Source: Eublepharis macularius (lineage: Eukaryota; Chordata; Lepidosauria; Squamata; Eublepharidae). From it: a stretch of DNA of 64,000 bases. Below are positions 55,942 to 64,000 of the stretch, piece after piece. Each line of letters begins with the position of its first letter. Within the stretch, counting starts at the first letter, position 1. The position numbers and the translations under genes were made by a program. The notes under the pieces were generated by a model. It saw only the letters and a list, made by a program, of their open reading frames with translations, did not search any database and was not told the DNA's origin. The stretch is taken from contig NC_072793.1 of NCBI RefSeq assembly GCF_028583425.1, forward strand, positions 59,029,028 to 59,093,027, read 5' to 3'.

Positions 55942-57215
55942 AGTAATCATTAACACTCTTTAAAACTTTGGAAGAATATTAAGATAATTTCCCAGTGAAT
56001 ATACTAACAATTTTCAAGAAACAATAGCTAAGAAAGATTCCTCATCATGGAAGGATCACGGAACAGCCTGCATGTTTTATGAAAGAATTGGTAATGCTAT
56101 TGAAGCGAAAGCTCAGTTATGATTTTACTCTGTTTGTCCAGGTCATAAGGAACCTGGATAAATTGACTGTTAATCAGTTGTTCTCTAAATTTCCCCATAA
56201 AAATTTATGACATCATAATGGAAAAACAGCCTGTTACATGGAGACTTTAATAAGAGCTGATTTCTCATGTAAAAATTCCATATTATGAATTACAACAAAC
56301 TATCAAAGCACTTAGGAAGTTCCATTTACACAGACTAGCCTGTATTTCTTTAGGTGGGTTGAGAACATTTGGGAGATATGCTCTATATAAGTATTAACTT
56401 TATTGTCCTGTGTTACAGTAGTGAAGATACTATATTGCATGGATGTGTGTGTATGTGAGATAAATATTTGTATGTCTCATTTCATTCACCATTGCTCTGC
56501 AATTCCTTTCAGTGTAAAGACAGAAGAATGTGGCAACTTGATCAGATAAGTATACTAAGAGGGCAGATCTACTCATTCAGTGGCACATACATCCAGGGAA
56601 ACATTCTTAGGATTTCACTGCTACACATTTAAGGACATGCGAGAAGGGCATGTATCAAAGGATTCTTCTGTACATGGTGCATCTCATAAGATGTTGCTCA
56701 TAATGTGTTCTAGAAAACGAATAACACAACCAGGTAAAGCTCTGTTCTGGACACACTGACCATCCCTATAAAACCAATGGAATTAAATTCATTTTGACAG
56801 GTAACTTTTATGAAGATACTAGAAGAAGCCCAACATAATAGATTTGTGATTATCAATTCTTTCAAGTGAAAGTGAATGGTGCCTGTCCATTCGCCACTGT
56901 GCCTTATTACTTCTTTCATGGCTAACTTTTGCTTCCTAATTGTTCATCTACTTTAGGTCACATACTCATCTTATCAGAGCTAAGAATAGTGGACCACAAT
57001 TTTCCAAATCCTGAAGTGATTCACTTGTGCATCACAGTTTGAGGTGGGGTGAGGAGAAGGGTAGGAAACCCCTTGCAGAGTAGATACCATTTGTTTTCTG
57101 TCAATGTGGATTTTCAAAGGACAAAACATTTGAGTTTGGCATCCCCAATAGGATGTGGAAAGTATGGCTCCAGGAGTGGGTAGAGAGAGAGAATGTTTTT
57201 AAAAAGTTTACATTA
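55942..57215. other. unassigned non-coding DNA
   Basis: No recognisable gene or repeat. Confidence 0.4.
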
Positions 57216-57223
57216 GATATTTA

Positions 57224-58007
57224 CGGTGCTTTTTTTCTTTAAAAAAATGTTTAGGGGTACTCTCAGTTTGACTCAAGAAAATCACCATTTTATAGTTCAA
57301 ATCGGAAAAAATAAATGCAGTCAATGGACAAAATTACCCCGAACATGCATTACCTCATATTACACAGCTCACAATAAATTCCAGATTGGCATGAGGTTGT
57401 GTTCACTAACATCTTCCCGATTCCTCTGCTTGCTTTTGGTGTCCGTCGCCAGATGTCGTCCTTTCAAAAACCATGAATTTACATACATTGAAGGCTTAAA
57501 CAAACTAAAAGGAGGGCCTCTATAGTGACACGTGCGCACAACCAAAGAGTTTTGGTATAGACAAACCCTTTGCAGTCTTTGCGCAAAATGTACACAAATA
57601 CACAAATCGGTCACCACCATTGGGGGTAGCAACAAGACTGACCAATCACCATGCTAGATTCCAACTACCAGAGCTCCAAGTGGCTTAGAGAAGTCTTGTT
57701 TGTATTTGTCTGCACCCTAACGATCACTGATTATGCCAGTGATCTCAGTGGTGTGTTCGATGCTCAAAGACATTCCATTTTTTTGTAAGACGAACAGTGC
57801 TCCTAGTGAGTTTAAATATAACTAAACATCTTTGTTGCCAACATATGCTACATAAAACTTAACACACCACATAAATATCCATAATAATACATTTGGAGTT
57901 GGTTTAGCGGGAATCCCAACATTTTAAAAATTTTACTATCTCCTGTTAGATTCACAAAATGTTCAGGGGTACGCATACCCCTGTGTACCCCCAGAAAAAA
58001 AGCATTG
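57224..58007. mobile_element. non-autonomous hAT element (CAGTGCTTTTTTTC type)
   Basis: A perfect 8-bp target duplication, gatattta (57216-57223 and 58008-58015). The left end is CGGTGCTTTTTTTCTTT and the right, reverse-complemented, is CAATGCTTTTTTTCTGG. The subterminal aatgtttaggggtac recurs inverted and direct near the right end (aatgttcaggggtac, gtaccccc). No transposase. Confidence 0.92.
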
Positions 58008-58020
58008 GATATTTATACTA

Positions 58021-58215
58021 CATTTTTCTCCCCAGTAGGAATCCAAAGTAGCTTACAACACCATTCTCCCTGCCTCCATTTTATCCTCACAACAACTCTC
58101 TGAGGTAGGATAGGTGAGAGAGATTGGTTGACCAAAAATCACTCAAGTCTCCACAGCACAGTCAGGATTCAAACCTGGGTCACCCAGATCCTAGTCCAAC
58201 ACTCTAACCACTATA
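58021..58215 (-). mobile_element. tRNA-derived SINE (type A), split by a LINE
   Basis: Reverse orientation: tail ctccccagtaggaatccaaa, body cctcacaacaactctctgag, box B complement ggattcaaacctgggtcacc and head complement ctctaaccactata. The remaining head lies beyond the LINE at 58976 onward. Confidence 0.88.
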
Positions 58216-58975
58216 AATTGCTCCAAGGTGTAACACCATTAATTCTTCAAGATTGTTTTCGATCCCTCTGGTTAAAGGCAGTCCATTATAAGTTAACCAC
58301 CCTAGGCCTCTCCCCGGAGGCTCTGTTAACAATGGGTTTAGACCAGGCAAAGGCCTTCATCAAGCAGTGGGTATTAGACATCAAATGGCAGGAAGACATT
58401 AATAGGGTTTCAAATTTTCTGGCTTCTGAAAACATCAAATATGTTGTAGCCCCAGCTGCCTACTTCTCATTATTAGAGACCTCCACCCATCGTAGGCTGT
58501 TCTTGTTAGACAGGTGGAATGCACTCCCCTCAGCAGTGGTTGAGGAGTGTTATAGAAAGATCCTTATGTGTGAGAGGGTCTGCCCTTGTGGAGAGGGCAT
58601 GGTGGAGACAAATGAGCATGTGTTGCTTTATTGTCAATTCTATATGGAAATTTGAGCAACATTTATTTTTCCTTTTCTAGGCAGGTTTCTGGGTTGTTCT
58701 GACATGGAACTTACCAGGAAACTGCTTTTAGGTGCTAATCCATTTATTACTGCTCCCTGTGCTAGATTCCTTGCCGCAACTTGTAAAATCTGTAAGGAAA
58801 CAGTACGAAGTGTAATTGATTTTTAACAAATACTATTTATTTTCAAAGAATTTTATGTGTAAAGTATATGCAAATTATGTTTTATGTATTGCTACTTTAT
58901 GTGTTTTACTCAAAGGAATAGTTTTGGATGCTCTGCATTGGTCCTTGACCACATTAATAAACTATTGATTGATTG
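58216..58975 (+). pseudogene. 5'-truncated LINE, ORF C-terminus and 3' UTR
   Basis: A 10-bp target duplication, aaccactata (58206-58215 and 58976-58985), flanks a LINE fragment inserted in the SINE. Translation gives LTTLGLSPEALLTMGLDQAKAFIKQWVLD, then LDRWNALPSAVVEECYRKI and a Cys-His cluster, CERVCPCGEGMVETNEHVLLYC (C-x2-C-type then H-x4-C). This is the C-terminal zinc-knuckle arrangement of several non-LTR retrotransposon clades. The 3' end is attgattgattgaa, a tetranucleotide tail rather than poly(A). The clade is not settled (R4/Dong-like or another). A stop and frameshift near 58655 end the main frame. Confidence 0.82.
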
Positions 58976-58985
58976 AACCACTATA

Positions 58986-59165
58986 CATCACTGATCTATA
59001 TACTATAGCCGGCACCATCCACTTTTTTTGAGAAAGATGGACTACAGATGCTGTAAAACAAGCAAAATCTATACTCTGCCTATGAGCTTCCAGAAGCATC
59101 TAAAGGTTTGCCTTAAGACAATTCTTATACCCTTATGTTCTTTGAAGGAAGACACATCTGTTTAC
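58986..59165. other. residual SINE flank and unassigned DNA
   Basis: The first ~15 bp continue the split SINE. The rest is unrecognised. Confidence 0.4.
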
Positions 59166-59168
59166 ATC

Positions 59169-59536
59169 ATGGGTCCTCAACATTTTTGAGCCTGTGGGAA
59201 CCTTTAGAATTTTGACACAGCAAGTTGGGCACAACTCTAAAATGGCTGCCACAGGAGGCAAAGCCAATCACAAAATGGCTGCAATAGGAGGCAGAGCAAA
59301 ACATAAAGGAAGCCCAGCTGCAGACAGATTAAAACAAACACTGTGGTGGCAGCTGTTGCAGAAACAACTTTATTTTAATCTGCATAGTCAATAGGATCTT
59401 TAGTGGCCAATCAGAAGGCCTGTTGTGCAAGGTCCCCACCTGGCCCCACCTACCTTCTAAAAAACACTTGGTGGGCACCAAGAAATGTGTTGGCAGGCAC
59501 CATAGCATCCACAAGCACAGTGTTGGAGATCCCTAA
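59169..59536. mobile_element. hAT-like MITE (GGGTCCTCAAC type)
   Basis: The left end, gggtcctcaacatttttgag, and the right end, reverse-complemented agggatctccaacactgtgc, are inverted. Internal aaaatggctgccacaggagg is repeated as aaaatggctgcaataggagg. Exact flanking duplication was not found. Confidence 0.7.
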
Positions 59537-60669
59537 TCTACACTCTTAAATAACTGAAATACAGCAGTAATATCCAGCAGTAATGGTTCAATAGAAATAT
59601 GAGTTCTCTAACAGTGCCCCTACCAGTCCCTCTTCCTGTTGGTCTCTCTCCCCTCAAAAGAGATATGTTTTGTTTGTAGGAAAAAAAGCATTTTACTTGA
59701 AAAATAAAAGAAACAGACAGTTCCAAAGCATGAATGAATCCCCCTCGAAATGTAGCCCAGAATTGTAGCATACTTCCTGGAAGACAAGTGGCATAATATT
59801 TAATTTTATAGTTCGCATATGCTTTCATGTAAGTGAAGGAACCTTCCGTCCTCAAGAAGTAGTACCAGTGACAATGAATTACAATGCCCTACACCACCAA
59901 GAAAAATGTGTTTGATTGATATCCATCTCCCTGATACAAACTATTCACTTGAAAGGATATGTGGATTCATGTGCAACATACTCTCCAACTCATTTGAAGC
60001 TGTAAACGTGGAAGCGCTCCTTCACCCAGGACCTGAACCCTTTCATTAGTAAATAATTCCTCTGTGTTGCCAGCATGACATCATGTTTTGCGAAGTTGTA
60101 ATGCCCCAACAGTCAACGGATCCACTGCTAAGCACACAAGTCTTGCTATCAGGATTTTTATGTGAGATAAGGTCTGATGAGAATGTTTCTTCCTGTTTGA
60201 TGATGACATTTGATTATTTGAAATGGAAGCATTTCCTTTAAAAATGTACAGTGCTTTCAGCATTGATTCAGATGACAAAAGCCCTAAACAGAAGGACAGT
60301 AAAAAAGCCTTATAGAGGCATTAAAAAGTATCCACAAACATAGGTGCAGAAAGGAATGGAACTCCACTCTGTCATTTGTACTTTTAACCACTTTCCTGGT
60401 CATATTCGCAGGCAACATGGGGTTCATTGTTACCATGACCGACATGTAGCTGAATCTATAGATGAATGGCTGTTGAGGATGCAGCCAGTAGGCATGATCC
60501 TGCTCCCTTTATGCACACACAGTGCACTTTCTTTTTTAAAATGTTCATTGGGCTATAGAAAGGAGCTTAAATGAGGTTTTTTGGTATGTTAAAAGGGCTA
60601 GTTTAGCATAGTGGTTAAAGCATGAGAAAAAGGATATTTCAATTTTTGGATCCCAAGTGATATCAAGAG
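59537..60669. other. unassigned non-coding DNA
   Basis: No recognisable gene or repeat. Confidence 0.4.
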
Positions 60670-60677
60670 GTGTGAGG

Positions 60678-61353
60678 TAGAGATGGGCACGATCCGCATT
60701 ACGATTGAAAAAAACGCACGATAACGGTGATCGCGTGATTGTGACCCAGCGGATCGTGATCATCCACAGCCAACGATCCAGCGATCAAGAGAGGCCTGGA
60801 TCGTTGCGTTCCGGCTCAGATCGGGGATCCAGACACTCAGGAGCCAGCAATCTATTCCCCTGGCAATGGAACCAGGGGAAAGCCTGAGCTCCTTCTTTCA
60901 CCCTGGAAACCTGAATGAAAGTCCAGCTTTTCTTGATCAGCAGGGCTTCCTTCCAACCACGGAGCAGCAAAGCAGTCACAAGTTGGGAGAAGACACCCAG
61001 GGGACGGAGGGGGAAGGGGTTGTTCTGTAGCCATGGGCACTCCAATCTCATCTCTGCAAACCCTGATAGGCAGCTCTGACGGCCAAACACAGACCTCCTG
61101 TGTTGCTGAATGGGACCTGAGGGGAGGCGGCTTGTCTCCGCCTCCCCATGCCCGCCAGGCCCAGCGGCCGCCACCACCCCCCACCTTCCCACATAGCTGG
61201 GAATACCAGCGTGCCCCACTTTGGCATCCACGATCCACGATCCACAGCTCGGGAACGGGAGATGATCGGTGTGGATTGTTAATGCGGGATCGGCGGTGGC
61301 GCCGATCCACGATCAGCTGGATCGTTAATTTTTTGGGATCGTGCCCATCTCTA
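60678..61353. mobile_element. hAT-type element, copy 5 (CGATCC word)
   Basis: A perfect 8-bp target duplication, gtgtgagg (60670-60677 and 61354-61361). Both ends read TAGAGATGGGCACGATCC. The arms are dense in GATCC/GGATCG and GATCG words where copy 3 has GAACC/GGTTCG. The interiors of the two copies align (ccatgggcactccaat, accctgataggcagctctga, ggagaagacacccagg). No transposase. Confidence 0.95.
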
Positions 61354-61361
61354 GTGTGAGG

Positions 61362-62585
61362 ATCTAGATGATTAAGTAAAGATTTATTGGACCCCAGTTA
61401 ATGAGCTTCCACTGGGGCAAATATATTTTTAAGTATTTCCAGACGTATGGTTTTATCCAGAAAGAAACTAGATTTACAGCACATTTCCAGAAATGTTAAC
61501 GCCATTTGAAGATTGTTTCAGAACTGTGCAGTTAAGTTCTGATAAGTTAACCTCAGTCATATATGTCCAAATGGATCACTGTCACAGGCTTGACATTAGT
61601 AGACGAGGAGTGCTCACAGATTTGGAATGCAACTCCTGAAGTATTGATTTTCATCCAATACAGGAGTCCTGTTACAATGTTGATTGAACCTTGACTTCCC
61701 TAGCTAACATTTGAAGAAAAAGTATATGGATTAGAAAGTCCTGCATTATCATAACCTGTATTTGTACTAAAGTATTGGACAATGTATATGAGCCTGATAT
61801 GCCTTATCCTAAAAAAAAGTTGATGACAAACAAAAATCACTTTCGTATTCATTTTGGATAATGGCATGTCTCCTCCCCTGTCCTGGCGCATTTTCCCTTG
61901 TTCTCTTCCTTCTCTTCTTAGAAACATTCCAATTTCATTCTTGTGATTAGCTTTATTAATTAATCATTATACCTTATAAGAGGAGCACAATTAAACCGCT
62001 ATACTGTGAACATTTATGTCTTATCTCTGGTTTCTTTTTTGGGGGGGGGGGTTTACTGAGAAATTCCTTAATAATGAAGACAGCATTTATTTTGATTCAA
62101 GTATTCATTAAAAGTTACCTGCATTTCTGCTCAGGCAAAATATTTGCCTATTTGTCTTTTTAAAAGAAGAAATGTTCAAGGCATCCTTCCCTTGTAATTC
62201 AAGAACTTTCATTATTTTCTTAGGAGAAAAACTGATCAGACCAGAAGCCACCAGATGTCCAATCAAGTCCAGTTTCACTACTCAATTAGTTTATATGGAA
62301 TTACCAAGGGAAGCAGCTGCAATTAGGAATTAACAGGGTATTTTCCCCAGTGCAGGAACTTCCACCTCACATTTCTACAAGGGGCCATCATACTTCCAGT
62401 GCTTGATTGTGGCAATGCCCTAGCAGCGTTAATGGGAATGTTGTTCAGAAGATTCTTCCTTCTGGCTTCAGCCCCTGCTTACAATGTTCAACACTGTTCC
62501 CAAGAATGTTTTCGCTTTTCATCTTTGTGGGGAAGAGGTAAAGATTACTGCCGCAGAAAAGGGAAAGTGGCAAAAATGCCTTCCA
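61362..62585. other. unassigned non-coding DNA
   Basis: A G run lies at 62041-62050. No gene recognised. The degraded upstream part of the next L2 may begin near 62400. Confidence 0.4.
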
Positions 62586-62589
62586 CAAC

Positions 62590-63050
62590 CTCACTCCATT
62601 TATGGTTCTTAAAAATCCAACTCAGTGTATGTTCATACATCTGGTTCTTACCTTCAAGGCCCTAAACCTCAAGGACCATCTCCTCTCATCCAGCCTGCCA
62701 GTTAAGATCTGCCTGTCAAGCCCTGTTCTCTGTGCCCCTGCCATCAGAGGTGAGGTGGGTGGTGAGTGAGTAGAGACAGGGCATTTTCTGCGGTGGCATC
62801 TTGCTTTTAGGACACTGTCCTCCTTAAGGCACACTTGGTGCATATTTTACTTTTTTTTTATGTGCCAAGGCATAACACATCTTTTTGCCAGGCTTTTTAA
62901 TGGTCTGCATCTGTTTTATGGATAGTGTTTATGGAGCCCAAATTGATTGCTTTTAATGGTTTGTTTTTAATGTGACATTGTTTTAATTGTAAGCTGCCTC
63001 GAAGAGGTGGCATAGAAATACCCTAAATAAATAAATACATACATACATCT
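62590..63050 (+). pseudogene. L2-clade LINE, C-terminal scrap and 3' UTR
   Basis: Translation of about 62640-62700 gives LVLTFKALNLKDHLLSS-like text (FKVLVLTFKALNGL in intact L2s). A 3' UTR follows, with gtaagctgcctcgaagaggt, gatagaaat-type text and an aaataaataaatacatacat tail. 5'-truncated and dead. Confidence 0.8.
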
Positions 63051-63500
63051 TAAATGTATTTTTATACTATCCATATTACCTTTGATACCATATGTTGTAT
63101 ATGATTGCAACATATTTGCAAATTACACAGTTATCTTTTTGAGTTTTATTTCCTCCTGCTTTTATTCTGAATCAGAAAATTCCTTATTATCATTGCATAG
63201 CAATAGATTCAGTGTTTCCCCTTTTTATTATGCATAATATATTCTGGATTCCCAGTGAGGTCATACTACCATATATATCCTTGTGTTTAGTGGAGTATTA
63301 TATGTGTGTGTGTGTGGCTGGTAAGACAATGAAGTAGGAAAGGAAATTCCTGTTGCATAGCATAAATGTCAATCTAATAATCCAATTTCCTCTTCAGCGA
63401 TTACTTGGGACTCCCAAACTTTTACTCAGAAATTTCTTTAGTATTTAAATTTTATTGCTTGTAAAAACGGAACTTACTGTCTGTGTTGAAATCCTGTGGC
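63051..63500. other. unassigned DNA upstream of a possible promoter
   Basis: AT-rich, with a short (GT)n run at about 63303-63316. No other repeat seen. It may be a proximal promoter region. Confidence 0.4.
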
Positions 63501-63502
63501 AC

Positions 63503-63552
63503 TGTGGTTAAGTCAAGTATCTCTTTGGTTTCAGAACTTAAGCATATAAAAG
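63503..63552 (+). promoter_or_regulatory. candidate RNA polymerase II promoter
   Basis: TATAAAAG lies at 63545-63552. A RUNX-type TGTGGTTA lies at 63503-63510, about 40 bp upstream of it. The TATA box sits outside any recognised repeat. If it is used, transcription would start near 63575. Both motifs are common by chance, so support comes mainly from the splice donor at the expected distance. Confidence 0.4.
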
Positions 63553-63574
63553 CAAACAACACTTAACAGTCATC

Positions 63575-63627
63575 AGATTCATAACAGACACATTCCCAGG
63601 AGCCAAAGCTGGTCGCAACTGCAAAAG
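63575..63627 (+). other. candidate short non-coding first exon
   Basis: A segment of about 50 bp starts ~30 bp after the TATA box and ends ...gcaaaag|gtaaga at 63627/63628, a strong splice donor. It contains no ATG, as expected for a 5' untranslated exon. No acceptor or coding exon follows within the remaining 370 bp, so the gene, if real, continues beyond the window. Identity unknown. Confidence 0.35.
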
Positions 63628-63744
63628 GTAAGAAAACCTTTTATTTTTCTAACATTCTTAGCTTCTACACAGACACACAGGTACATTCAAAGTAATGTTG
63701 CTAACTTCTATCTAATACATGCTTATCCCACTTCCAGAGCAGCA

Positions 63745-63918
63745 TATGTGTGTTTTTGTTCTGCGTTTTATTTTCACAACAACCCTGTGGAGTGGGGTAG
63801 CCTGAGAGAGTATGTGGCCCAGGCTCACTCAGTGAGACTTAATGGCAGAGGCAGTGCAGGAATTTGAACCTAGGTTTCCTAGATCCTAGTCTGAGACTTT
63901 AGCAACTACACCACAGTA
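63745..63918 (-). mobile_element. tRNA-derived SINE (type A), reverse orientation
   Basis: ttttcacaacaaccctgtgg, ggaatttgaacctaggtttc (box B complement) and agcaactacaccac (box A complement) follow the type A order. If the exon above is real, the SINE lies in its first intron. Confidence 0.85.
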
Positions 63919-64000
63919 ATAATACAGATTATTATGCTATTAAAGCTGAGATGATGGATGAATGTATCTAAAATGTTTAAAGCAATTAATATACATTTTA

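Noticed and set aside
55391..55953. 130-codon open frame and partners
   Set aside because: Lies wholly in the GC-rich solo LTR, where stop codons are scarce.

Overview
The window looks like non-coding, repeat-rich nuclear DNA from a squamate reptile (lizard or gecko type). This is judged from its mix of repeats: L2- and CR1-clade LINEs, 5S-rRNA-derived SINEs, a Bov-B/Sauria-type SINE tail, several tRNA-derived SINEs, Penelope-like elements (PLEs), a Helitron, LTRs and many hAT-type non-autonomous DNA transposons. I found no convincing host protein-coding exon. Almost every long open frame is a transposon gene, a transposon relic, or a chance frame inside a repeat. The species cannot be named from sequence alone.

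Layout. 1-7.4 kb: mostly unassigned DNA, with a perfectly delimited hAT element at 1479-2420. 7.4-16 kb: a dense transposon graveyard. It holds a retroelement relic with an SGNH-hydrolase-like fossil (7391-9465), a decayed PLE reverse transcriptase (9465-10490), an unclassified element with repeated TTCCGCATGA motifs (10500-11512), a small palindromic MITE, an antisense CR1-clade LINE split by a SINE, a Helitron carrying a ~52-bp minisatellite (13633-14885), and a PLE copy with inverted arms, each bearing a hammerhead-ribozyme-like motif (15068-15943). 16-24.3 kb: SINEs, a hAT mosaic, an L2 reverse transcriptase relic and two 5S-derived SINEs. 24.3-27.7 kb: unassigned. 27.7-30.3 kb: a PLE on the minus strand whose reverse transcriptase plus GIY-YIG frame is uninterrupted over about 730 codons. 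30.3-45.6 kb: old LINE/SINE debris, a 137-bp PLE hairpin insertion, two hAT copies and a solo LTR. 45.6-48.4 kb: another hAT copy, and a TSD-flanked L1-type element that contains only ORF1. 48.4-61.4 kb: more hAT/MITE copies, an L2 LINE, a 1.2-kb solo LTR, and a LINE inserted into a SINE. 61.4-64 kb: unassigned DNA, an L2 3' end, then a TATA box with a downstream splice donor near 63.5-63.63 kb that could be the first exon of a gene continuing past the window.

The elements interact. The L2 LINEs and the commonest tRNA-SINE share a similar 3' tail, consistent with L2 machinery mobilising the SINE. Several insertions are nested and bounded by exact target-site duplications, which gives a relative chronology. 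The most unusual pattern is in the hAT copies that begin TAG(A/C)GATGGGCA-like or TAGACATGGGCA. They share a scaffold, but the short word repeated through their subterminal regions (CGAACA, CGAACC or CGATCC) is swapped throughout each copy.
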